A program made the translations under genes and the position numbers. 64,000 nt of DNA from Heterostelium album PN500 (lineage: Eukaryota > Evosea > Eumycetozoa > Acytosteliales > Acytosteliaceae): assembly GCF_000004825.1 (NCBI RefSeq), contig NW_008805063.1:1612857-1676856 (forward strand), written 5' to 3'. Of the stretch, positions 22,621 through 32,564 are shown piece after piece (position 1 is the first letter of the stretch; every line of letters starts with the position of its first letter). A model generated the notes under the pieces. It ran no database searches, was not told the origin of the DNA, and saw nothing but the letters and a program-made list of their open reading frames with translations.

Positions 22621-24255
22621 ATGGATAAAGATACCAATACAAATAATTCGGAAAGTTCCGATTATAAATCAAAACTAAATCAATTTATTGCAAAGCAGAA
22701 TGAACAACTTAAACAATTGTTCCCAGATTTCAAAGGTTTTTCAGAGGAAGAAACCAAAACGTTAGAAGATTCATTCAAGAAATCATATGATAATCCAGAA
22801 ATTGAATCTATCTTTGATGATTGGCCACTCATTGATATGGCATTAATCCTTGGAAATGTATTTTCATTTCATCCAGCTGGAGGTCCATTCACTGCTGCTT
22901 TCAACATTCTATTTGGCGCTTTAGGTTTATTCAACAATGGTCAAGATAAGTAAGTATTTAAATATATAATTTGAATTTTGTAAAAATATTAATAGATTAG
23001 ATTTCAATAAATTTTATACATTTAGAATGAAACAAATAATGGAGGAAGTCGAAAAGTTGGTTAATCAAAAGATTGGAGAATTTGCTAGAAACCAAGCTCT
23101 ATTAAGATTCCAAGCATTACAAACCACTGGCGATAGATACTTTAGATTATCGCAACAATGGTATGATAATAACTCTGTTCAAACAACACTCGATCCATCA
23201 AAGAAAGTAATTTTTGAAGATGATGGATTCAATATGCCATTGAGTGCTCTTGAAATGGTATATTTTGATTATGTAAGAGATCTTGAAACTGCTTTAGTAT
23301 TCTTTGGTGGAGAAGAATATCTTGTAAGTTCAAATTATTTTGATTTTGTATTTGTTTTCAAAAACAATTATATTAATTTAATTATTAAACAGGCATATAC
23401 AATTCCTTTTTACTACCTAACTGGTGGACTCTACGTTGCACTTCAAAGAGATGTTATCCTTAAAGGAAAAGAAATGGGTTTTGATGCAAGCTATATCGAT
23501 GGTACTCCCAATACCAAATCATTAAAGGTCCTTTTGCATGAGAAAATTGAGGAAATGATGTCAATTTCTCTCAAAGGTGTTTATCCATTTCAAGAATTGA
23601 AGGGTTGGGGAGGACTTTTTAATTTTCCACCGTATGTATACAAATACTTCTTTTCAAGATGAACATTATTTGAGTATTAATCAATCTTATTTCGTATAGA
23701 TATTTCGATACAGCAATGGGATTTATTAATGGAGATCTTGTTCTTTATCCAAATGGTGTAACTGTCTTACATCCAAATTCTAATCATGAAATTGAGTTCC
23801 CAGATGCAAAAGGTGTTTACAAGTTTGGAGGATTTCCTGATGATTTTAGATACGGTTTAGTCTACCATCCTAATAGATCTCTGAGATCAGGAGTTTGGGG
23901 TTTATCGTGTAATATTAATATATTAGGGGATATCTCAATTCCCTTTAAACTAAATTGTAAAACAAGCCATTCAAGAAAGTTCAAAATTAGAGTATACCAT
24001 ATGATTAAAGGTCAAGCAAGTTTTTCATTAATCAATTCAAATGGTGGTCAAGAAGTACAATTGATGGAATGGACAACACCTTCTACCAGAGCTTATCTCT
24101 ACCAGTACAATGCAGGAGAAAATGAAGGTTACAATGAATCCCAAGTATTTAATGTTCCAAACTTCAAAAACATGATAATTCGACTTAATCGTAAACAAAA
24201 TGTCGGATATACAAATTTGTCTTTTTTTGGAGGAATTGAATTCATTGATGAATAG
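22621..24255 (+). CDS. Delta-endotoxin (Cry)-like protein 1
   Basis: Four exons: 22621-22949, 23026-23323, 23393-23631 and 23700-24255; 473 aa, apparently whole. Exons 1-3 (residues ~1-289) resemble the helical pore-forming domain I of Cry delta-endotoxins: a hydrophobic helix AGGPFTAAFNILFGALGLF and the family-like helix GGLYVALQRDVILKGKEMGF (compare L..LLRD...G..WGF in Cry proteins). Exon 4 (~289-473) is beta-rich and ends GGIEFIDE, like the last strand of Cry domain III. No domain II is evident and there is no signal peptide. Cry-like family membership is by motif memory, not a search. It could be a lytic or defence effector, or a domesticated protein with another role. The neighbour at 28425 is its recent duplicate. 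Confidence 0.75.
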
Positions 24256-24477
24256 ACCATCTGCTATATACTCGTGAAGAATTTCATTTTTATATACATG
24301 GTGAACCATTATTTCAGCTTAATATTTAAAAATATTAAATAAAAATCTAATCTTGATCATTCTTTATAAAAATTACATATATTGATCTCTATTCTGAATA
24401 TTTAGAATATACTGTTTCTTAAGTTTGTTTTTAAAAATTCTTATTCTTATATAATCAAGTAGTATAAGTTCAATTTA

Positions 24478-24815
24478 ACTTTCAAGGAATAATTTTTTTA
24501 AAATTTAATTCAATTTAATAAACCATTTTTAGATTTATTACTATTATTTAATTTAGTTAGTTGTTTCTCTATTAACACAAAGAGAAAAAGAATGATTTAA
24601 TTTATTAGTTTATTGTTATTTATTAATCAAGAAATGATATCAGTAAAATGTGTCGTTATTGGTGATAAAAGTGTAGGAAAGACATCAATACTTAGTGCTT
24701 ATACAAATAACTTCTTCCCTTACAGGTGAAGACTTAACACATCAAAATTTTCAATACTTTACAAATACTATTGTTGATGGCCGTCCGTATCATTTCGATT
24801 TGTGGGATTTCTGAA
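24478..24815 (+). pseudogene. Inverted partial copy of the Rac-like gene (promoter and 5' end)
   Basis: Plus-strand copy of the minus-strand segment 30845-31175: ~155 bp of promoter, then MISVKCVVIGDKSVGKTSIL from the ATG at 24634. One extra base after the NNFFP codons breaks the frame, and similarity ends at the codons for HFDLWD. Only about 60 of 192 codons are present, so it is a truncated pseudogene. It keeps LWD where the parent has FWD; LWD is the common Rac form. Confidence 0.85.
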
Positions 24816-24950
24816 GTGAAGAGGGGTGTGACCGAACATTCTCTCGATAAGAAGATGTTGGTGATAAAAGTGAAGATGATTTTTAGAAATGGTCTATTTG
24901 AAATTTCACAAGATGACTTTGAACTTATTCATTCTAAAATGACAAGTTAA
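24816..24950 (+). pseudogene. Orphan terminal exon fragment
   Basis: Directly after the Rac fragment, an open stretch of ~44 codons reads SEVKRGVTEHSLDKKMLVIK, then VKMIFRNGLFEISQDDFELI and HSKMTS before a stop at 24948-24950. It looks like the last exon of an unrelated gene joined by the rearrangement. No family recognised. Confidence 0.35.
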
Positions 24951-25076
24951 TTAAATTATAATAATAATAATAAATAGAATATTTTTTATATATTGACTTA
25001 AGATATTAAATTAACAGCTAATTATTTTATTGAAATTAATTTAACATGATCATGTTTGTTTGTTTCATATCAGAGT

Positions 25077-25568
25077 TTAATAGTGGCATTGAACAGTGTA
25101 TATTTTACCGGTATCATAAGATTTGTTCATAGCGTCCTTAACCTTACGAATGACGTTTTTTCTTTCGTTTTCAATTTGTTGTTGCTCTGATTTGTCTCTG
25201 TTTGGTTGACAGGTTGGACTGACCAAGACTGCGGAAACAGTGGAGGCACCATTGATACCGTTGATTTGTGCTTGGAGATTGAAGAATCCAGTACTGGTAG
25301 TACCTTGGTTATCGATTCTAATTGGCGTACGTCTTCCAGCGCTGTTGGTGATATCAGTAAGTCTATTTCTAAAGATCAAGTTAAATTGCAAAAGAGCAAC
25401 TTCATTGGTGACAGCATTTCTATTGGTAAATGATCCCTTGTTTCTAATGGGACCTCCTTCTACCAAGCTAATTTGTAATGGTCCTTTCTTAGCTTCTTCA
25501 AGCGATTGCACAAGTGTGACAGCTAACACTAAAACAGAGAGAATAGCAAATACCTTTGAATATTGCAT
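25077..25568 (-). CDS. Small secreted protein, unknown
   Basis: Single exon, 163 aa. A clear signal peptide (MQYSKVFAILSVLVLAVTLV then QS, cleavage probably after residue ~22) is followed by a mature chain of ~140 residues with many Thr, Asn and Gln and only two cysteines (one in VSPTCQPN, one in VQCHY at the C-terminus), which could form one disulphide. No known domain. Located inside the accessory block between the two duplicated segments, but not itself duplicated here. Confidence 0.7.
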   Translation of the reverse strand: MQYSKVFAILSVLVLAVTLVQSLEEAKKGPLQISLVEGGPIRNKGSFTNRNAVTNEVALLQFNLIFRNRLTDITNSAGRRTPIRIDNQGTTSTGFFNLQAQINGINGASTVSAVLVSPTCQPNRDKSEQQQIENERKNVIRKVKDAMNKSYDTGKIYTVQCHY

Positions 25569-26440
25569 TGTTTGTTAGATATATACTAATATATTTCTTG
25601 AGAGGAATGATATGACTATCAGTGAATTAACAACTTCTTATTTATAGCTATTATTTTTAAAATATTTTTAATTAAATTTATTTTAACCTCATTGCTATAA
25701 ATTATAATCATCAAATACTAAATTAAATGATGATTCATAACATTTTCAATTTGTCCAACGAACTTGACAATAATATTGAGAATCATTGATATGAGAGGTT
25801 ATTTACAATCTTTGCAAATAAATCTTACTGAACAACACCTAACTAATTTCATCCATTTGTTTTAAAAAAGTATGATACTTAAAATTTTATATTTATTACA
25901 ATATGCCAAACATTGTTTTTATCTGCAATGAATGTCATTTCTCTGTTTATTGTTTAAAATAAACACCACATTAATTTCACAGTATTAAAAGAATCGATTC
26001 ACTTTCATTCTTATCTATATACCCCTCACTTTTGCAAATTACAAATATTAAATTAGACTTTTTGATTTGTTCTTTGATAGGATTAAATTAAAATCAACTC
26101 AAAAAGTTAAAATTATTTTTGTTTAAAAGTTGGATTATGTTTAATTCCATGGAAAAACAGAAGCAAATTAAAAAAATTTGAGTGGTTGACCCCAAATTTT
26201 AATTTTTTCCATTTGTCATCGAATTGAATTAAACTTATTTATTAAAATAGAGCTACTGATAATTAAAAAAAAAAAATAAAAACACAGAATGCTTCAAAAC
26301 TAAATATTTTTGAAAAAAAAAAAGAGTACTTAATTATTATTCTTTTAAACAAACTTTGGCTACGAATTCTCTGTGCAATATTCTTTAGAAGTTTGTTAGC
26401 TTATATTAATCTTAAAGAACCATTTTTGATTTAAATCCTA
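25569..26440. other. Intergenic spacer
   Basis: AT-rich spacer. A block at about 26140-26230 (TTCCATGGAA, GAGTGGTTGACCCC) repeats 21327-21404. No gene recognised. Confidence 0.5.
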
Positions 26441-27070
26441 CCTTTATTATGGTGGCGCCATATATGGAGTGAACATGACCATTGATGTTTAAGCTTCAAA
26501 GGTAATCAAACTTTGAATGGTGGAGTAGGAGGACCTGTTTTTGTAGCTGGTGAAAATCCAGGACAAATAGCCATTTCCAACACAACCTTCAATCAAAACA
26601 ATGCCGACGGTTCTGGTGGTGTCGTATGTAGGGTTAAACTCTATTATCTTTATAATATTAATATGTCAATTATATCTCTTTTTATATATAATAGACTCTA
26701 CTTGATAAACTGTTTTCAAAAACAACTATGCCAGTGATGGTGGTGTATTTATGTATCTTATAGATATCATAAGACTATACCGAAGTTAACATTATAACTA
26801 TAGTTCAATACTAACAGATAATACCGCTGTTTCAAATGGAGGTGCAATTGTAAGTAGAGCAGAAGTTAAGTAACTATATATCTACCTTTGATTGTTTACT
26901 TTAATATTATACTTTTTTATTCAAGTATATGTTCGAATCAAGCTACGGTCCATTATTAGTTAATTTTATAAATCTGTCTTTGATAGATACACTGTGGTAA
27001 CTATGTTGGTAGTGCTTATTTCTTGCAGTATCCCAAACAATTGTAGGGAGGTGTATTCACCAACTCTGTT
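26441..27070 (+). pseudogene. Remnant of a beta-helix repeat protein
   Basis: Scattered plus-strand codons spell typical right-handed beta-helix (polymorphic-repeat-type) units: GGVGGPVFVAGENPGQIAI, NTTFNQNNADGSGGV, NNYASDGGVF and DNTAVSNGGAI. Donor-like GTAAGT/GTATGT sites follow several units, suggesting an originally multi-exon gene. Stops and frame changes interrupt it in at least three places, and neither a start nor an end is visible. Such repeat proteins are large secreted or surface proteins in dictyostelids. Confidence 0.6.
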
Positions 27071-27401
27071 TCCAATCAAACAGATTCATATACTTTCAAA
27101 AATCTAAGCAAAAACAAACTCATCACTGAACACAAATACTATTTGTATAAAAAGTGTATATTTTTAACCTCAATAATTTATTTTAAATGAAAGTGGCATA
27201 TTACAATTTTATCTCTAGTTGAGATTGGAAATTAAATAACATAAATAAATTAAAAACAAATAAAATTTATTATCCTTTTCAGTCATTAACTGAAGATAAA
27301 AGTCACTCTAGTTTTGCAAAAACTAAAAAAATTTGGATCTATTAATAGAAATGGTTAGAATACCAAAAAAAACCGTATCGAATATGTTCTTAAAGTAACT
27401 G

Positions 27402-27990
27402 TCAAATCATTGAACTGCCCAAAGGTGGTGGAGGTATTTGTTGTTGTTTTTCAATAGATTGATGTAAAGCTTCTCCTGAAATAATCCAATCTTCGGGTTG
27501 TTGTGATCCTTCCATTTCATATTCATACTCCTCTTCATAATTTGGATCATGAACATCCATTTCAACTTGATCATTATTATTATTATTATTGTTGTTTTTG
27601 TTATTATTATTGCTGTTGTTATAATCGTCATCATCATCACCACTACCCCACTATAACATTTGTTATTCTTGCCGAACTTTGTTTTTAGTAATCTTACTTC
27701 CCTTGTTCGAATACGAGATCTAGTTGAAGTGGTTGAAGTAGTTGTTGTTTTGGTTTCATGAACTTCTCCACAATCACTGGTGCTATAGTGATGTGTAATA
27801 GTTTCACCACTACCACTCAGAGCCAAGTCAGAATGAAGGATACTTTGATGTGGGCAATTACAAATTACAAATTTTTTTTGTGATTCAATTTGTTTGTCAT
27901 CTTGGGAAGTAATAGTTTTTAGTGTAGTGGTAGTATTTGAACCACTTCCACTTTTGCTTTCCTTTACGTGTTACAAAAGTTCCAAACTCT
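27402..27990 (-). pseudogene. Thr/Ser/Asn-rich gene remnant, duplicate copy 2
   Basis: Minus-strand partner of 21680-22071. The first part (LSGSGETITHHYSTSDCGE and a Thr run) matches copy 1, but the codon for Met in DMALSG is not preserved and the frame shifts after the Arg-rich stretch. The C-terminal part is preserved only here: an Asp/Asn run, then VHDPNYEEEYEYEMEGSQQP, EDWIISGEALHQSIEKQQQI and PPPPLGSSMI before the stop. Each copy therefore keeps a different half of the ancestral gene. Confidence 0.55.
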
Positions 27991-28424
27991 TTTTAATATA
28001 ATTGTTAGATATTGTTTTTGTGTGTTAAATAGTCACCATGAATGATGAGTCCACAAACAAAATTCAATTCATATTAAATCAATTGTCAGATTACAAAATA
28101 AACCTCCAAACTAACATAATAATAAATAAAATAAAAATGGGTGAATTTTATTTGCTTTATCAATAATGGCAAAAAACAACTGATGTTTGAAGTTAAACTC
28201 AAAATTGGTAGACCATTTTAATATGCGAACAATTAGGGTACGTTTTCTCTTTTTGTTGAAAGAAATTTAATTTCAACTTTCCTTGTGGACAATTTACAAA
28301 AATAAATCATTAGATTTTTGATTTTATTTTATTTTATATTAAAAAAGTTTTTGAAAATTGATTATAAATTCAGACACTTTTTTAAATTTAAAATATAAAA
28401 TTATTTTATTCTAATTATTATTAA

Positions 28425-30059
28425 ATGGATAAAGATATAGATACAAATAATTCGGAATGCTCCGAGTATAAATCAAAACTAAATCAATTTATTGCAAAGC
28501 AAAGTGAACAACTTAAACAATTGTTCCCAGATTTCAAAGGTTTTTCAGAGGAAGAAACCAAAACGTTAGAAGATTCATTCAAGAAATCATATGATAATCC
28601 AGAAATTGAATCTATCTTTGATGATTGGCCACTCATTGATATGGCATTAATCCTTGGAAATGTATTTTCATTTCATCCAGCTGGAGGTCCATTCACTGCT
28701 GCTTTCAACATTCTATTTGGCGCTTTAGGTTTATTCAACAATGGTCAAGATAAGTAAGTATTTAAATATATAATTTGAATTTTGTAAAAATATTAATAGA
28801 TTAGATTTCAATAAATTTTATACATTTAGAATGAAACAAATAATGGAGGAAGTCGAAAAGTTGGTTAATCAAAAGATTGGAGAATTTGCTAGAAACCAAG
28901 CTCTATTAAGATTCCAAGCATTACAAACCACTGGTGATAGATACTTTAGATTATCGCAACAATGGTATGATAATAACTCTGTTCAAACAACACTCGATCC
29001 ATCAAAGAAAGTAATTTTTGAAGATGATGGATTCAATATGCCATTGAGTGCTCTTGAAATGGTATATCTTGATTATTTAAGAGATCTTGAAACTGCTTTA
29101 GTATTCTTTGGTGGAGAAGAATATCTTGTAAGTTCAAATTAATTTGATTTTGTATTTGTTTTCAAAAACAATTATATTAATTTAATTATTAAACAGGCAT
29201 ATACAATTCCGTTTTACTACCTAACTGGTGGACTCTACGTTGCACTTCAAAGAGATGTTATCCTTAAAGGAAAAGAAATGGGTTTTGATGCAAGCTATAT
29301 CGATGGTACTCCCAATACCAAATCATTAAAGGTCCTTTTGCATGAGAAAATTGAGGAAATGATGTCAATTTCTCTCAAAGGTGTTTATCCATTTCAACGA
29401 TTGAAGAATTGGGGAGGACTTTTTAATTTTCCACCGTATGTATTCAAATACTTCTTTTCAAGATGAATATTATTTGAGTATTAATCAATCTTATTTCGTA
29501 TAGATATTTCGGTGCAGCAATGAAATTTATTAATGGAGATCTTGTTCTTTATCCAAATGGTGTAACTGTCTTACATCCAAATTATTTTCATGAAATTGAG
29601 TTCCCAGAAGCAAAAGGTGTTTACAAGTTTGGAGGACTTCCTGATGCAGATAGATACGGTTTAGTCTACCATCCTAATAGATCTCTGAGATCAGGAGTTT
29701 GGGGTTTAACATGTCATAATAAAATATTATGGGATTTCTCAATTAACTATAAACTAAATTGTAAAACAAGCCATTCAAGAAGGTTCAAAATTAGAGTATA
29801 CCATATGATTAAAGGTCAAGCAAGTTTTTCATTAATCAATTTACTTGGTGGTCAAGAAGTACAACTGATGGAATGGACAACACCTTCTACCAGAGCTTAT
29901 CTCTACCAGTACAATGCAGGAGAAAATGAAGGTTACAATGAATCCCAAGTATTTAATGTTCCAAACTTCAAAAACATGATAATTCGACTTAATCGTAAAC
30001 AAGATGTCGGATATACCCATATGGCTTTTTTTGGAGGAATTGAATTCATTGATGAATAG
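28425..30059 (+). CDS. Delta-endotoxin (Cry)-like protein 2
   Basis: Recent duplicate of the gene at 22621; exons 28425-28753, 28830-29127, 29197-29435 and 29504-30059, 473 aa, apparently whole. Domain I (exons 1-3) is almost unchanged. Exon 4 differs at about 24 residues, clustered in GGLPDADRYG, the stretch WGLTCHNKILWDFSINYK, INLLGGQ and VGYTHMAFFG. By hand count the whole protein differs at ~33 residues against ~6 silent changes, while the introns are almost identical. Change is thus concentrated in the beta-rich C-terminal domain, which in Cry proteins is a binding domain. A new binding specificity is inference. Confidence 0.75.
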
Positions 30060-30433
30060 ACAATCTGTTATATACTCGTGAAGAATTTCAATTTTATATA
30101 CATGGTTAACCATTATTTCAGCTTAATATTTAAAATATTAAATAAAAATCATTCTTAATAAAAATTACATAAATTGATCTCTATTCTGAATATTTAGAAT
30201 ATACTTTTTCGACTTTTTTTTGACCTCAATTTCCAACAAAATTATGATAAAAAACCTTTGATCATAGATTTTTCACACCACTTAACGATTTTTAATTTTT
30301 TTACTTCTATGTTTGCTTAGTTTGTTTTTAAAAATTCTTATTCTTATATAATCGAGTAGTATAATGATTAATATGTACATTTGAATATTATATTTTCAAA
30401 TCTTTCTTTTATTTGTTTTATTACTGTTGTTAT

Positions 30434-31012
30434 TTACATGATTATACAGGTATTTTTCTTTATTGGTGGATGTACAACCGAGCGAACTGCTTCATCAAAA
30501 ACATTTTTTAAACCTTCTTGAGTTAGGGCTGAACATTCCATATATTTATGTGCACGTATTTCCTTCAATTTAACTAGACCCTGTTGATAAGTGATAGGCA
30601 CCACGCCCTTTTCTTTCAAACAGTCAAGCAATTCTGTATCGTCTCTAGTATCTATTTTCGTTCCAACCAATATGATTGGTACTTTTGGTGCATGACGTTT
30701 AAGTTCTTTGATCCACTTGGTAGAAACACTCTCAAATGTTGGAGGTGATATCGTTGAAAAACAAACCAAGAATACAGCTGTACCAGGATAACACAAGGGT
30801 CTTAGACGATCATACGTTTCGTTACCAGTGTATATAGTATCCCAAAAATCGAAGTGATACGGACGGCCATCAACAATAGTATTTGTAAAGTATTGAAAAT
30901 CTTGATGTGTTAAGTCTTCACCTGTAGGGAAGAAGTTATTTGTATAAGAACTTAGTATTGATGTCTTTCCTACACTTTTATCACCAATAACTACACATTT
31001 TACTGATATCAT
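30434..31012 (-). CDS. Atypical Rac/Rho-family GTPase
   Basis: Single exon, 192 aa, the usual length for Rac. G1 is GDKSVGKTS, with Lys at residue 12 where Rac proteins have Gly12. Switch I keeps T35. Switch II reads WDTIYTGNETYDRLRPL: compared with WDTAGQEDYDRLRPL it has two extra residues, and Asn stands in the place of Gln61. G4 is VGTKIDTRDD, G5 is ECSAL, and it ends CIIM, a CAAX box for prenylation. Both the Gly12 and Gln61 equivalents are altered. From Ras/Rho knowledge that predicts poor GTP hydrolysis, but the insertion could also impair nucleotide binding. A promoter-plus-5' copy lies inverted at 24478-24815. Confidence 0.9.
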   Translation of the reverse strand: MISVKCVVIGDKSVGKTSILSSYTNNFFPTGEDLTHQDFQYFTNTIVDGRPYHFDFWDTIYTGNETYDRLRPLCYPGTAVFLVCFSTISPPTFESVSTKWIKELKRHAPKVPIILVGTKIDTRDDTELLDCLKEKGVVPITYQQGLVKLKEIRAHKYMECSALTQEGLKNVFDEAVRSVVHPPIKKNTCIIM

Positions 31013-31339
31013 TTCTTAATTAATAAATAACAATAAACTAATAAATTAAATCATTATTTTTCTCATTGTGCTAATAGAGAAACAACTAACTAAATTAAAT
31101 AATAGTAATAAATCTAAAAATGGTTTATTAAATTGAATTAAATTTTAAAAAAATTATTCCTTGAAAGTTAAATTGAACTTTCCCAACTTTTTTTTTGTTT
31201 TTTTTTTTGATCACATTAAAACGTTACAACTTTAAAGATATATTACATATTTGTTATTTGTTAAATTTTGATAATTATTAATATTATTGTACACAACTAT
31301 TTTCATTCTACTTAGACTATGAGTAGTGCTGCATTTTTG
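31013..31339. promoter_or_regulatory. Promoter/spacer of the Rac-like gene
   Basis: The first ~160 bp upstream of the ATG are duplicated at 24478-24633. Beyond that the sequence is AT-rich with a T run near 31189-31209; no further feature seen. Confidence 0.5.
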
Positions 31340-31810
31340 ATTTATTAAGATTAAATGCAAATTTCAAATCTTTGTTCTGGCTTGCTTGCTGGAGCATACA
31401 CGTGGAGGAGGTTGAAGCTATTGTTGTATATTCTTATAGTACACAGAATGAATCTTCCATTAGGATCGATGAAAGAGGGTATAGATTGATATGTTTGGAG
31501 TGAGAGATGATTGCAACTCCAGTTCCTTGACCGTTTGAGGTAGCTAATATTTATTATTATTATTTTTGTTGAAAAATGAATTGAGTGAGGTGGCTGTGAC
31601 GTGATTAGTTTCTGTAAGTAGGGTGATGTGTGGTGAAGTAGATGAAATTAAAGAGGCTATGTCTTCCATTGATTTTTGTAGAACCACGCGTATTACCTGC
31701 TTGAGCCTGAGTTCTCTTGTTTTGATTTGTATCTTCTGAATCTTTACCTTCTCCTTGTCTAACTATTGCAATGTCGTTCTTCTTCTTATTTCTCTTCTTC
31801 TCGATTGAAG

Positions 31811-31850
<40 letters not shown>

Positions 31851-32255
31851 AGAAGAAGTTCTTTGTACAGGTTCGACGTATTTGATTAAAGTTGAAGTAT
31901 AACCAGATTCTTCATCTTAGTAGTCGGCATCAGTGATGTTGACATCTTTCTCGTAGAGTACCCATGTAGATGCTTTGTATAGTTTAGTTGTATTGTCTTT
32001 GGTGGGTACAGCTGAGAGGGACATGTGAAAAAAGAGAATGATTCATTTGTATATTTTCTTGAATTCATCCTCTTTAATTGATTTGGAACTGTCTGATGTT
32101 GTTATTGCTGATACTTTTAGAAAGTTGAAAGAAGGGAAATAGGCACAATCTTTCTATAGGTTTATTTATCGAAAGGTTCTCACTACAGTAAACGTGTAGA
32201 TCATTGAGACGTGCACTGTCAATCCTTCCGTTAAATAATATTCCTTTGTATTCTA
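31340..32255 (-). mobile_element. LINE G: ORF1 end and endonuclease start, decayed
   Basis: Minus-strand fragments of a non-LTR element. Near 32090-32250 it reads LFNGRIDSARLNDLHVYCSE, then a Thr/basic-rich ORF1-like linker with a (GTT)14 tract. Near 31340-31650 it has endonuclease-like pieces: ITLLTETNH, NGRFILCTIRIYNNSFNLLH and VYAPASK. These match the start of an APE-type endonuclease domain. Frames are broken several times. It lacks the reverse transcriptase and 3' end, and is not the same subfamily as fragments A-F as far as I can compare. Confidence 0.55.
31808..31850 (+). repeat. (GTT)n microsatellite
   Basis: About 14 units of GTT. On the minus strand it encodes Thr/Asn-type triplets inside the ORF1-like part of LINE G. 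Confidence 0.9.
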
Positions 32256-32312
32256 TAATATATATTTATATACATTTAAATAACAATAACAATAAGAGTA
32301 ATTAATTAGTAA

Positions 32313-32522
32313 AATGAGTACTCTATTTTAATTCGATAAAAAGAATCTAAAGCTTGGCAACAATGCGACCTTCATGGGCATTCAAGTACGTTTATTCTTT
32401 CTTAAATCAAATTACGTTAGTAATAAGATCTTAGAAAAACTATATGAACTCTTTATCATGAGCACTGTATCAGATCTCGAAGCTTTAGATTCTTTTTATA
32501 GAATTCGAATAGAGTACTCATT
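32313..32522. mobile_element. MITE-like element with 43-bp terminal inverted repeats
   Basis: Left end 32313-32355 begins AATGAGTACTCTATT and ends AGAATCTAAAGCTT; right end 32480-32522 is its reverse complement with about 3 mismatches in 43 bp. The ~124-bp core has no ORF and is not self-complementary. Size (210 bp), perfect outer ends and lack of coding sequence fit a non-autonomous DNA transposon. A target-site duplication is not certain: flanks are TAGTAA and TTAAAT. Alternatively it is a large hairpin-forming non-coding element. Confidence 0.6.
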
Positions 32523-32564
32523 TAAATAGTTGATATAAAAATATAATAATTATAAATAGTAAAC

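Larger units (their letters stand above)
21150..24475 (+). repeat. Segmental duplication, copy 1
   Basis: Direct repeat of the segment at 27098-30365. Across the gene part the two copies are exactly collinear: every exon boundary at 22621-24255 recurs at +5804 with no indel. Outside the gene they differ by small indels and by blocks present in only one copy, such as a ~190-bp block at 21220-21408 and about 130 bp at 30208-30330. Intron sequences differ at roughly 3 sites in ~213 bp, so the duplication is recent or has been homogenised. Confidence 0.9.
27098..30365 (+). repeat. Segmental duplication, copy 2
   Basis: Second copy of 21150-24475 in the same orientation (see that entry for comparison). 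Begins at CTAAGCAAAAACAAA and ends with the shared ATATAATCGAGTAGTATAA. An extra ~130-bp block at 30208-30330 is absent from copy 1. The duplicate ends next to the intact Rac-like gene, whereas copy 1 ends next to the inverted Rac fragment. Confidence 0.9.
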
